From the NCBI GenBank assembly GCA_964636985.1, contig CAZWSX010000009.1, positions 62,001 through 126,000 of the forward strand: a DNA stretch of 64,000 nt. The letters are read 5' to 3'. Positions 1 to 8,055 of the stretch are shown here, piece after piece. This stretch comes from CAZWSX01 sp964636985 (GTDB lineage: Bacteria; Planctomycetota; Planctomycetia; Pirellulales; Pirellulaceae). The number at the start of each line of letters is the position of its first letter. Position 1 is the stretch's first letter. The notes beneath the pieces were generated by a model. That model was not told the origin of the DNA and made no database searches. It worked only from the letters and a program-made list of their open reading frames with translations. Position numbers and translations under genes: made by a program.

Positions 1-56
1 CGACTATCCTCGTAACACTTGCACGTTCGGCAAAATCACGCCTGAGGAGTTCGGTT

Positions 57-2135
57 ATGCGATTCCGTTTTTCGCCAGTCCTCTGTCTCGTCTTAGCGAT
101 CGCCTTGCTCACAACGTCCGCTGTGAACGGCCAGCAGCCGAAGATCCTTCCCTTCGCGAAGGATATCAAGAACATCGAAAGCTGCGTGATGGCGCCCGAT
201 ACCGTCACCATTTTCGCTACGGCGATTGGCGAATTCGGCACCAAGGGGGACGGCACACTCGTCCAGATTCAAAACGGTAAGCAAACGACACTTCTCGACG
301 GCTTCGACGACCCCAAGGGGATCGTGTGGTCGGGTGACTCGCTTTACATCACCGACATCGACAAGGTATGGCGAGTTCGCTTCCGCATGGCGAAGTTCGA
401 CATTCCCCCCTTTGTTCGCAACATGACGCGGTTGGTCGAGGATATCGGCCGCACACTCGTCGCCGGTCCTGACCAGTTCCCGATCAAGCCGCTGTTCCTG
501 AACGACATCGAAGCCGACGCCGCCGGAAACCTTTACGTCTCCGATTCGGGCGACCTTCAAGGTGGCAAGGGAGCAGTGTTCCGCATCTCGGCCCAAGGCA
601 AGATCGAGACGGTCGCCACTCCGGAGAAGTATCCCTCCATCAAAACGCCGAACGGTTTGCTCATGGATGGCCCCGAGCATCTGCTGGTCCTCGATTTCGC
701 AGCGGGCGATCTCAATCGGTTAGGGCTGAAAGACGGTTCGTGGGAGAAACTCGCAGGCGGATTCGACGGCGGCGACGGCATCGTTCGCGACTGGGACGGC
801 AACTTGTACCTTTCCAGCTGGAAGACGGGCAAAGTGAGCGTATTGCGGTCGAAAACCAAAACACCAGGGCAGTTCGGCAAGTACGAAGCGCCCGAATTGC
901 TTAGCGAAGGCAAGTTCGAACAGGCCGCCGACTTGGGGATCGATGCCCGCCAAGGGCACATCTTGATCCCCGATATGAAGGCCGGGACGATCTCGACGAT
1001 GTCGATCGTCGACAACAACCCGCGCGGTGTTGACGCCAGCGAGATCAAACTCAATCTCGAGCCGTTGTTCGACGAGGAATTCGAAATCGATCGCCCGGTG
1101 CTGGTCACGCACGCTGGTGACAAGAGCGGCCGCTTGTTCGTTGGGACGCAGCCCGGAAAGGTGTATGTGCTGAAACCAGGTTCAAAAGATGAGCCGAAAC
1201 TCTTCTTCGATCTGACGAAGAAGACATCCTTCGATATTCGCGAGTTTGAAAAGGGATTGCTGGGAATCGCATTTTCTCCCTCGTTCGCGAAGAATCGCGA
1301 GTTTTACGCCTATTACTCGCCGACGAATCGCCCCCAAGTCGCCGTGATCTCACGGTTTAAGGTATCAGAGAAAGACCCTAACTTTGCCGACGCCGCGGAC
1401 GAAGAAGAAGTGATGGTCATCGAACAGCCGTTCTGGAACCACAACGGCGGAACGCTGGTGTTCGGCCCCGACGGAAAACTTTATGTCGGCCTCGGTGATG
1501 GCGGTTCGGCGAACGATCCCTTCGACAACGGCCAAGACCTCTCGACACCATTGGGTGGCGTGCTGCGAATCGACGTCGACGGTCGCGATCCGGGCAAACC
1601 CTATGCGATCCCGAAGGACAACCCGCTCGCCAACCGCGCGGGTGCGTGCGGTGAAAAATGGGCCTGGGGCCTGCGCAACTTGTGGCGAATCAGCTTCGAC
1701 CGCGAGACAGGCCTCCTGTGGGGCGCCGACGTCGGCCAGGACATCTGGGAAGAAATCAACATACTGGAGCGAGGCGGCAATTACGGCTGGCGGCGCCGCG
1801 AGTCGATGCACCCCTTCACCGCCAATGGCTTGGGCCCCAAGGCGGAATTCATCGAGCCGATCTGGGAATACCACCACGACGAAGGCAAGTCGATCACCGG
1901 CGGCCACGTCTACCGCGGCAAAGCGATCAAAGACCTGCAAGGCCACTACGTCTACGGCGACTTCGTCTCCGGCAAGATGTGGGGCCTTAAGTACGACCCA
2001 GCCAAAAAGAAGGTGACCGCTAATCGCCCCATCCCCGGCGGCGTGCTCCCCGTCATGTCGTTCGGCGAAGATGAGAACGGCGAGCTCTACGTCGTCACCG
2101 ACGGCGGCAAGAAGGTTAGCAAGTTGGTCCCGTAG
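57..2135 (+). CDS. Secreted two-propeller protein with PQQ-dependent sugar (glucose/sorbosone) dehydrogenase-like domain
   Basis: A 692-aa protein with an N-terminal signal peptide (residues 1-25, ending near VNGQQ), so probably exported. Residues about 40-330 read like an SMP-30/NHL-type beta-propeller with repeated N-D/G-G-NLYV/S-D-G turns. Residues about 345-692 match the glucose/sorbosone dehydrogenase (GSDH) propeller: GLLGIAFSPSF, NHNGGTLVFGPDGKLYVGLG, then GLRNLWRISFD and GADVGQDIWEEIN near the cofactor site, and GGNYGW. Soluble relatives oxidise sugars using PQQ; the true substrate and cofactor cannot be read here. The ATG follows a GAGGAG ribosome-binding site at about 43-48. An 8-bp hairpin lies directly after the stop, and a convergent gene follows. 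The double-propeller layout is common in planctomycete secreted proteins (from memory). Confidence 0.8.
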   Translation: MRFRFSPVLCLVLAIALLTTSAVNGQQPKILPFAKDIKNIESCVMAPDTVTIFATAIGEFGTKGDGTLVQIQNGKQTTLLDGFDDPKGIVWSGDSLYITDIDKVWRVRFRMAKFDIPPFVRNMTRLVEDIGRTLVAGPDQFPIKPLFLNDIEADAAGNLYVSDSGDLQGGKGAVFRISAQGKIETVATPEKYPSIKTPNGLLMDGPEHLLVLDFAAGDLNRLGLKDGSWEKLAGGFDGGDGIVRDWDGNLYLSSWKTGKVSVLRSKTKTPGQFGKYEAPELLSEGKFEQAADLGIDARQGHILIPDMKAGTISTMSIVDNNPRGVDASEIKLNLEPLFDEEFEIDRPVLVTHAGDKSGRLFVGTQPGKVYVLKPGSKDEPKLFFDLTKKTSFDIREFEKGLLGIAFSPSFAKNREFYAYYSPTNRPQVAVISRFKVSEKDPNFADAADEEEVMVIEQPFWNHNGGTLVFGPDGKLYVGLGDGGSANDPFDNGQDLSTPLGGVLRIDVDGRDPGKPYAIPKDNPLANRAGACGEKWAWGLRNLWRISFDRETGLLWGADVGQDIWEEINILERGGNYGWRRRESMHPFTANGLGPKAEFIEPIWEYHHDEGKSITGGHVYRGKAIKDLQGHYVYGDFVSGKMWGLKYDPAKKKVTANRPIPGGVLPVMSFGEDENGELYVVTDGGKKVSKLVP

Positions 2136-2156
2136 CCGCACTCGCCAAGAGTGCGG
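2136..2156 (+). terminator. Perfect 8-bp hairpin after the dehydrogenase stop
   Basis: CCGCACTC, a 5-nt loop and GAGTGCGG start one base after the TAG. Only TTG follows, so there is no real T tract. It could end or stabilise the transcript between two convergent genes. Confidence 0.4.
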
Positions 2157-2185
2157 TTGCCCTGCAAATTCTCTTAGCCACCGGC

Positions 2186-2833
2186 TCATTCGACAGGTTG
2201 TAAAACGACGGCGGTGAAGTCGTCTTGAAGACTCCCGCCGCCGGACACGGCTGCCATTTCTTTCAACTCGTCGATGAGCGGTTGCCCCTGAAACACGGCC
2301 ATTGATGCGCAAATCGCGTCCCAGCCTACGCCTTTCCAAACGCCGTCCGTCATCGCGACCAAAATCCACGGGGCCGTAAGCGACGCGGCGAACGGGGTCG
2401 CGATCATCGCCCCCGAACCAACCGGCGGGTTCTTGTTTTGATTGGCGGTCAGTTCGAGCGTCGCGCCGCTGCACCGCAACAACACAGCGGAGTCGCCGTT
2501 GGAAGCTCCGCTCACCTCGTGCTCGTACACGCATAGGCCGACGAGCGTCGTATAGCCCGCATCGGAGTCGCGCTGGACGGCCTGGTCACAGCGGCGAAGG
2601 ATCTCGGTCCACGCATAAGGATCACGCAGTTGGGCCGGCTTCCGCTTACCGGCCTCAGCGATTCCCGTTTCGCATGCCAGACGAGAAGCGACGCCCCCAC
2701 CGCGTTGCCCGCCTTGGCCATCTGCGACGAAGCAGAGCCAGCAATTTTCGTCTTGCGGATGCGGTTGGACCGCGAATGCATCTTCGTTTGCCGCGTGTCC
2801 GCCGACTTCAGAATGGTTCTGGACGATGATCAT
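2186..2833 (-). CDS. PP2C-type protein serine/threonine phosphatase
   Basis: A 215-aa single-domain protein with the metal-binding landmarks of PP2C (PPM) phosphatases in order: NEDAF, VADGQGG (about residue 36), NGDSAVLL, MTDGV and a C-terminal QDDFTAVVL. These aspartates coordinate the Mn/Mg pair that hydrolyses phosphoserine and phosphothreonine. No signal peptide or membrane segment is present, so it is cytoplasmic. The ATG at 2833 was chosen over an upstream in-frame ATG (2860) because AAGGAGAG lies just upstream of it. It faces the dehydrogenase gene and is divergent from the next one. A likely role is reversing Hanks-type kinases such as the one at 57806-58714 (inference; they are not linked). 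Confidence 0.85.
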   Translation of the reverse strand: MIIVQNHSEVGGHAANEDAFAVQPHPQDENCWLCFVADGQGGQRGGGVASRLACETGIAEAGKRKPAQLRDPYAWTEILRRCDQAVQRDSDAGYTTLVGLCVYEHEVSGASNGDSAVLLRCSGATLELTANQNKNPPVGSGAMIATPFAASLTAPWILVAMTDGVWKGVGWDAICASMAVFQGQPLIDELKEMAAVSGGGSLQDDFTAVVLQPVE

Positions 2834-2941
2834 GACTCTCTCCTTATCAGCCAATTCCAAGGCTATAGGGAGATTTTAGGTGTGGTAGCATGTCCGCATT
2901 GCAGTGTATTAGGCCATTTTCCGCCGAACGGCGTGCCAAAC

Positions 2942-4369
2942 ATGTGGAAACCCCTGCTTGTCGCCTTCCTCGCGATCGGACTATCACACATGGTCAGAGG
3001 CGACGATCTCAATTCGTTTTATCACGACGACGGACCGCTCAAAGGAACGCTCAAAAGCGACCAGCCGCTTCCGTTGTACGACGCGAATCCTGAACACCTC
3101 TGGAACAGGGTGTTCGGCGCGTTCTACATTCGCCCTCGATCGGTGCCCACGAAAGATGGCCAGCCGCCTGTCACGTGTTACGAAGGAGGCGACGTGATCG
3201 AGTTTCTCGCCTGGGGCAAAACCGAATACTGGTCGTCGGCCGAGGTTGCCGATCGAGTCACGCCGCTGATGGACGAGTTTCTCGATCAGCACGGCGAGCG
3301 GCTCTTCTCCGATCCCCTGAAGCGAGCCGTCTTCCAGCACGATCTGTGGGCCGTTTACGACCACCTAGTCGATCAAAACATCAAGCGAACGGGGGACCCG
3401 GCAACTCGGAAGCGCCGCAACACATTGTGCGATAAGTTGGCCCAGTGCATCCGCCGGCTCGCGCTCTCTGGCGATGAAATCGCCAGTTTGCGTGATACTT
3501 ATACGGCCGCGGTGAAATCGGGCGAGTTTGCGGCGAGCCACGACTTCGACGCCAATCGCGACTACCTGCCACCCCACCTTTTGGACGATCCCCAGACGTG
3601 GGTGGAGATCGATTTTCACCAACCGCAGGTCCACGAGGACATTTCCGACCGCTTTGTGACACTCCACGCGGAGTCGTTGCAGGGACGGTCGTACTACCGG
3701 ATCTTCTATCGTTTCCCGAAAGGGCGTGCGGAGGTAATCGAGTACCTCAAGGAACTCGAGACGAAAGGGATCGATTGGAAGCAGGCCGCCAACAATGGCT
3801 TTGTCGCGACTCGCAAAAATGCGCCGGCGATACCGGTGGGAACTGAGGTCGTCTTACTGCAACTGATGATGACGATCGACGATCAGCTGCGTCCGGTACC
3901 GACGAAGATCGTCGAATCGCTGCAATTTCGCGTTTTTTGCAATCTCGACGGCAGCCCCACGCCGTCGACCAATACGGGCGTCGGGGTAAATATTCTCGAC
4001 TACCGCATGAAGCGGCATCGCCTCTTCGACAGCCTTAAAGCCGGCGGGCTGGAGCGCGAGCCCGAATGGATGCCGCAGTTCCGAGTTGCCATCGATGGCA
4101 TCAGGGCCGATGCGCCCGATTGGGGATTCGCCGGCAAAACGGTCCTTTTTCAACAATGTGTCGATTGCCACATGTCGCGGCGATTAGATCGCCTCGGCGT
4201 GGCCAGCATTCCAAGCATCATCAACTCCGGCGGGTTCGACTCCGGAGCCCAAATGGGTGTGGTGCATCCGCTGGGGCCTAATGAGTCGGACGTGACAGGC
4301 AAGCGCGTCGCCAAGTACAAGGCACGTCACGAGAGTTTTCGGCGTTTGTTGGAACATTTGGGAGAGTGA
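2942..4369 (+). CDS. Secreted hypothetical protein with a C-terminal CxxCH heme-binding motif
   Basis: A 475-aa protein starting with a signal peptide (MWKPLLVAFLAIGL, cleavage near VRGDD). An open frame continues upstream to 2630 but overlaps the phosphatase gene; the internal ATG directly before the signal sequence is clearly the better start. The body is not a family I can name. A single CVDCH motif (residues 406-410), the covalent heme c attachment signature, lies in the last 70 residues, and a downstream Met in PLGPNESD/QMGVVH surroundings could be an axial ligand. Planctomycetes encode many secreted proteins with terminal c-type heme motifs. Here the fold around the motif is too small for me to be sure it is a full cytochrome c domain, so heme binding is an inference. 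Confidence 0.7.
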   Translation: MWKPLLVAFLAIGLSHMVRGDDLNSFYHDDGPLKGTLKSDQPLPLYDANPEHLWNRVFGAFYIRPRSVPTKDGQPPVTCYEGGDVIEFLAWGKTEYWSSAEVADRVTPLMDEFLDQHGERLFSDPLKRAVFQHDLWAVYDHLVDQNIKRTGDPATRKRRNTLCDKLAQCIRRLALSGDEIASLRDTYTAAVKSGEFAASHDFDANRDYLPPHLLDDPQTWVEIDFHQPQVHEDISDRFVTLHAESLQGRSYYRIFYRFPKGRAEVIEYLKELETKGIDWKQAANNGFVATRKNAPAIPVGTEVVLLQLMMTIDDQLRPVPTKIVESLQFRVFCNLDGSPTPSTNTGVGVNILDYRMKRHRLFDSLKAGGLEREPEWMPQFRVAIDGIRADAPDWGFAGKTVLFQQCVDCHMSRRLDRLGVASIPSIINSGGFDSGAQMGVVHPLGPNESDVTGKRVAKYKARHESFRRLLEHLGE

Positions 4370-4401
4370 GCGGCGGCCACTGAGGTGAAAACGCCCTAAG
4401 G

Positions 4402-4809
4402 TTACCGTTGCGAATCGCCACTCCCCATTTCCGCCATGACGATCGGTTTCGAATCGCTACGAGGACGTTGCTGGGCGTTGGAATCGCTCAGGTCTCGTCG
4501 GCCGGCAAAGGCCGCCAGTAGTAAGAGAGCGAACTCTACCGAGTAGTTTATGGCCCCGAAAATGAGAATCATTGTCTCCCGACGCGCATTTTCCTCTAAC
4601 CGGGCATTTGTCATCAAACCGACACCGTTGGTGACCCATCGGAGCAACGGAATACCAATTGCTTGAATGAGCGCCAAAACGCAGGCAGCTAAAATCAAGC
4701 TGGAAGGAACAGGATGCCGCTTGAGGTGAGTGATGGCGGCGACAATTCCCACCAGCGACAAAACCACCGCAGGAACCAAATACAGCAGCCGTATGAAAGT
4801 AGGATCCAT
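4402..4809 (-). CDS. Small integral membrane protein, function unknown
   Basis: A 135-aa protein starting at MDPTFIRLL. Three hydrophobic segments are visible: residues about 6-25 (LLYLVPAVVLSLVGIVAAI), 35-53 (LILAACVLALIQAIGIPLL) and 80-99 (IFGAINYSVEFALLLLAAF). A polar, probably disordered C-terminal tail of about 35 residues follows. No catalytic or binding motif is recognisable. An upstream in-frame ATG at 4854 would add 15 residues, but the start at 4809 puts the first membrane segment close to the N-terminus. It is convergent with the CxxCH protein and stands alone before the tRNA cluster. Confidence 0.6.
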   Translation of the reverse strand: MDPTFIRLLYLVPAVVLSLVGIVAAITHLKRHPVPSSLILAACVLALIQAIGIPLLRWVTNGVGLMTNARLEENARRETMILIFGAINYSVEFALLLLAAFAGRRDLSDSNAQQRPRSDSKPIVMAEMGSGDSQR

Positions 4810-4956
4810 CTGTGTTCTCCATCCAACACTGTAGGTGCCGCTTGACATCCCCACCTGAATAAGAGAGACCTGAACCGAGATGGCCGCACGCTTGTCTTGA
4901 AACTAAGGGGCAGGGCCCGAAAACCACCCGCATGGTGGGGCCGACAGTCCTCGGTC

Positions 4957-4984
4957 TTGCTCGCTGTCGGGAGGTTTATATACT
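4957..4984 (+). promoter_or_regulatory. Candidate sigma70-type promoter for the tRNA-tuf operon
   Basis: TTGCTC (4957-4962), a 16-nt spacer and TATACT (4979-4984) lie about 43 nt before tRNA-Thr(TGT). The -10 box is near consensus. It is placed where the promoter of the tRNA-tuf unit should be. Confidence 0.4.
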
Positions 4985-5026
4985 TCGGGGTTCTGTCGTG
5001 GCGGCTGATCCTGCCACGCATTTTTT

Positions 5027-5099
5027 GCCAGCGTAGCTCAATTGGCAGAGCAGCTGATTTGTAATCAGCAGGTTGCAGGTTCGATTCCCGTCGCTGGCT
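5027..5099 (+). tRNA. tRNA-Thr (anticodon TGT)
   Basis: Acceptor GCCAGCG pairs with CGCTGGC plus discriminator T. The anticodon stem GCTGA/TCAGC encloses loop TTTGTAA with anticodon TGT. The T arm carries GGTTCGATTCC. No CCA is encoded. It is the first of four clustered tRNAs upstream of tuf. Confidence 0.95.
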
Positions 5100-5335
5100 T
5101 TTTGACTTTTCTGATCGCGGCATCTTACGGTGATTTTCCGGTTTTCCGGCCGGAGAATTGAAGAAATGCCGGGACTTTCGTCCGCAGCGGGACGCCAGCG
5201 TTCTTTGTGAATGCGGGTTGTCGAACTGGCTGTTGATTTTGTATGCTAATCCGTTTTCCCGGCCGCTGGGTTTGGGCGGTATTGCGTCGTGCTCCTTGGG
5301 GATGACTCCTTCTGGGGCGGTGATGGAAGAATTGA

Positions 5336-5417
5336 GGGGAGTTTCCCGAGCGGTCAAAGGGGACAGACTGTAAATCTGTTGGCATTGCCTTCGGAGGTTC
5401 GAATCCTCCACTCCCCA
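5336..5417 (+). tRNA. tRNA-Tyr (anticodon GTA)
   Basis: Acceptor GGGGAGT pairs with ACTCCCC plus discriminator A. The anticodon stem ACAGA/TCTGT encloses CTGTAAA with anticodon GTA. A long variable arm typical of bacterial tRNA-Tyr is present, and the T loop is GGTTCGAATCC. Confidence 0.95.
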
Positions 5418-5578
5418 CTCACGTGGGCCAGATTTGATTGATGAGAAGACGGGATTGAATGGCCGGATGTTTTGCCGGCGCGAAAGCGTGATAATGTCGG
5501 TTTCCACCTCGACAAGTTGGACTTGAGAAGTTCGACTCGACAAGTTCGAGGTGGCAAATCGCAAGAGCGAACAAGATT

Positions 5579-5649
5579 GCGGGTGTAGCTCAACGGTAGA
5601 GCAACAGCCTTCCAAGCTGAAGACGAGGGTTCGATTCCCTTCACCCGCT
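5579..5649 (+). tRNA. tRNA-Gly (anticodon TCC)
   Basis: Acceptor GCGGGTG pairs with CACCCGC plus discriminator T. The short D loop (AACGGTA) and anticodon loop CTTCCAA (TCC) are visible. The T arm is GGTTCGATTCC. Confidence 0.94.
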
Positions 5650-5703
5650 TGAAGGCGCGATTAGTAGAAGTTGCGATTGGTAAGAAGCTTTTTGGTTTGA
5701 TTG

Positions 5704-5776
5704 GCTGGTGTAGCTCAGTTGGTAGAGCACGTCCTTGGTAAGGACGAGGTCATGGGTTCAAGTCCCATCACCAGCT
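5704..5776 (+). tRNA. tRNA-Thr (anticodon GGT)
   Basis: Acceptor GCTGGTG pairs with CACCAGC plus discriminator T. The stem CGTCC/GGACG encloses TTGGTAA with anticodon GGT. It lies 122 nt before tuf, the same place as thrT before tufB in E. coli. Confidence 0.95.
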
Positions 5777-5898
5777 TTGTGCAAGTCGGCCTTTGTCAAA
5801 GGTTGCCGCGCTTTGGAGAGCGCTGGAGGCGATCGGCGGCTAAGAGTCCACGGCGTATTTGTTTTGTGAACTCGCAGAGGTAATAGGTGTAGATAGCA

Positions 5899-7095
5899 AT
5901 GGCCAAGGATACATTCTCGCGGACTAAGCCGCACTGTAATGTTGGAACGATCGGTCACATTGACCACGGCAAAACGACTACAACCGCCGCGTTGCTGGCC
6001 GTTTGCGCTGCTAAGGGCATGGCCGAGAAAAAAGATTATTCGGACATCGCCAAGGGTGGTACGGTTCGCGATGCTACCAAGACCGTGACCATCGCCGTGG
6101 CCCACGTCGAATACGAAACGGCTAACCGCCACTACGCTCACATCGACTGCCCTGGCCACGCCGACTTTATTAAGAACATGATCACCGGTGCCGCCCAGAT
6201 GGACGGTGCGATCCTGGTAGTTTCGGCTGCGGACGGCCCGATGCCGCAAACCCGCGAACACGTGCTGCTGGCTCGCCAGGTGAACGTGCCCGCGCTGGTC
6301 GTGTTCCTCAACAAGGTCGACCTCGTCGACGACCCGGAACTGTTGGACCTGGTCGAAATCGAAATCCGCGACCTGCTCAACAAGTACGGCTTTCCGGGCG
6401 ACGAAATCCCGATCATCCGTGGCCAAGCGAATGCCGCTTACGCTAATCCGACCGATCCCAAGGCTGCCAAGCCCATCGAGGATTTGCTCGCGGCGATCGA
6501 TAGCTACATTCCTCAGCCTGTCCGCAAGGAAGACGAACCGTTCCTCATGGCGGTGGAAGACGTGTTCTCGATCGAAGGTCGTGGCACCGTGGCCACCGGT
6601 CGTATCGAGCGCGGCAAAGTGAAGGTCGGTGAAGAAATCGCCGTCATTGGTCTCAACAAAGAGCCGATGAAGACGACCGTCACCGGCGTCGAGATGTTCC
6701 GCAAACTGCTCGACGAAGGTCGCGCTGGCGACAACGTCGGCTGCCTGCTCCGCGGCGTGCGGCGCGAAGACATCGAACGCGGCCAGGTTTTGGCCAAGCC
6801 GGGTTCGATTACCCCGCACACCACGTTCAACGCCGAAGTTTACTGCTTGTCGAAGGACGAAGGCGGCCGTCACACGCCGTTCTTCAGCGGCTATCGCCCG
6901 CAGTTCTACTTCCGGACCACCGACGTGACCGGAACGGCCGACCTGGAAGGCGCCGAAATGTGCATGCCGGGTGACAACGTGAAGGTGAAGATCACCTTGC
7001 ACAAGCCGATCGCCATGGACGACGGGGTCCGCTTCGCGATTCGCGAAGGTGGTCGCACCGTCGGCTCGGGTGTTGTGACGAAGATTCTCGAGTAG
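5899..7095 (+). CDS. tuf: Translation elongation factor EF-Tu
   Basis: A 398-aa GTPase that delivers aminoacyl-tRNA to the ribosome. P-loop GHIDHGKT (19-26), DCPGH (83-87) and NKVD (about 138) are intact, followed by the two beta-barrel domains (IEGRGTVATGRIERG; C-terminal GGRTVGSGVVTKI). The oddity is switch I: the family's ARGITI is replaced by TKTVTI (about residues 60-65) inside YSDIAKGGTVRDATKTVTI. The switch threonine and the following HVEYET are kept. I recall the same form in Rhodopirellula-type EF-Tu, so it looks lineage-specific rather than a defect. It is cotranscribed with four upstream tRNAs, and a G+C-rich hairpin follows it before tRNA-Trp. Confidence 0.97.
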   Translation: MAKDTFSRTKPHCNVGTIGHIDHGKTTTTAALLAVCAAKGMAEKKDYSDIAKGGTVRDATKTVTIAVAHVEYETANRHYAHIDCPGHADFIKNMITGAAQMDGAILVVSAADGPMPQTREHVLLARQVNVPALVVFLNKVDLVDDPELLDLVEIEIRDLLNKYGFPGDEIPIIRGQANAAYANPTDPKAAKPIEDLLAAIDSYIPQPVRKEDEPFLMAVEDVFSIEGRGTVATGRIERGKVKVGEEIAVIGLNKEPMKTTVTGVEMFRKLLDEGRAGDNVGCLLRGVRREDIERGQVLAKPGSITPHTTFNAEVYCLSKDEGGRHTPFFSGYRPQFYFRTTDVTGTADLEGAEMCMPGDNVKVKITLHKPIAMDDGVRFAIREGGRTVGSGVVTKILE

Positions 7096-7142
7096 GACAT
7101 GACGTCAGCGGAGTCACTTCTCTGACGGCGATCGAATAGCGG

Positions 7143-7180
7143 GGCGAGCCGTGCAAAAGCGCGGCTCGCCTTGCAGTTTT
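7143..7180 (+). terminator. Strong hairpin after tuf (terminator or processing site)
   Basis: GGCGAGCCGTGC (7143-7154), loop AAAA and GCGCGGCTCGCC (7159-7170) form a 12-bp stem with one wobble pair. It is followed by TTGCAGTTTT. The imperfect T tract suggests partial termination before tRNA-Trp and secE. Confidence 0.5.
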
Positions 7181-7231
7181 GAAGACGCGTTGCGATTTTC
7201 GAAGGCCATACCTTTTGAAACGCAGCGATTT

Positions 7232-7304
7232 ACGGGCGTAGCTCAACTGGCAGAGCACCGGTTTCCAAAACCGGGGGTTGTGGGTTCGATTCCTACCGCC
7301 CGTG
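7232..7304 (+). tRNA. tRNA-Trp (anticodon CCA)
   Basis: Acceptor ACGGGCG pairs with CGCCCGT plus discriminator G. The stem CCGGT/ACCGG encloses TTCCAAA with anticodon CCA. It lies between tuf and secE, as in many bacteria. Confidence 0.95.
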
Positions 7305-7450
7305 TATTGAGGGTCGAGGTTGTTTTCGCGAATCGGGTTCGCGTCGGACGGATTCGGCGCAATCGCGAGCAGTGACCGTGGCGACACGGGCACCACGCGA
7401 GTTTGGAACTTCGAGGCGAGGTTGAAACTTCGAGCTTGTTTATAGGATTG

Positions 7451-7978
7451 ATGGCTTCCATGGCGGCGGAAAAAGCGGTTGCGACAAGCAGTTCGGACGG
7501 CGGATTTTGGGCCGAGCTGTTTCACACGAATGTTTACAAGCCAACCCAAGGCTTGATGACACGCCGATTGACGTGTTTGGCGATTTGGGCAACGGGAGTG
7601 ATCTGCTCCTACAAACTGCTAGCCGGCAACCTGCTGGCCGTGCAGATGGAGTCGCTGCTGAAATCGATGGGATCGGCGAACGTCGACAAGATGGCGGTGA
7701 CACTGGCCTACAGCGTCGCCGGCCTCCTCTTGGCAGCCGTCGTGTGGGTGGGATATCGGTTGGTCAATTGGCCCCCGTTCGCCGACTTCCTGGTGAACGT
7801 CGAAGGGGAAATGAACAAGGTCACCTGGCCGACGTGGGATGAACTCAAAGCCGCATCGTGGGTGGTCATTTTCACGATGCTCTCCCTGGCCCTGTTGATC
7901 TTTTCAATCGACGTGGTGTGGAAGGCAGTCCTCGATACGCTGGGCTATCTGATTACGATGTTGGCCGGCAAGGCATAG
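7451..7978 (+). CDS. secE: Preprotein translocase subunit SecE
   Basis: A 175-aa membrane protein. The diagnostic SecE block is near the C-terminal third: NVEGEMNKVTWPTWDELKAA, the amphipathic cytoplasmic helix that clamps SecY, followed by the essential membrane segment (VVIFTMLSLALLIFSIDVVW). Two extra hydrophobic segments upstream (LAIWATGVICSYKLLA and AYSVAGLLLAAVVWVGYRL) give three in all, as in E. coli rather than the short single-pass SecE of many bacteria. An ATG at 7451 after AGGA was chosen; 7460 is possible. The partners SecY (36160-37530) and NusG (next gene) are encoded in the same window. Confidence 0.92.
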   Translation: MASMAAEKAVATSSSDGGFWAELFHTNVYKPTQGLMTRRLTCLAIWATGVICSYKLLAGNLLAVQMESLLKSMGSANVDKMAVTLAYSVAGLLLAAVVWVGYRLVNWPPFADFLVNVEGEMNKVTWPTWDELKAASWVVIFTMLSLALLIFSIDVVWKAVLDTLGYLITMLAGKA

Positions 7979-8055
7979 TTGATAGCGAACGTGCTTCGCA
8001 AAGTTGATAAAAACGGGCTCAATGATGCGGGCCCAATGGATACGAGGAAAGTGAA

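Noticed and set aside
4695..5615. Minus-strand frame of 306 codons across the tRNA cluster
   Set aside because: It crosses three tRNA genes; its apparent tRNA-antisense peptides (such as GVEDSNLRRQ) are well-known false ORFs.
5758..7002. Minus-strand open frame of 414 codons opposite tuf and tRNA-Thr
   Set aside because: It runs through a tRNA gene and the tuf coding sequence and shows no family features.
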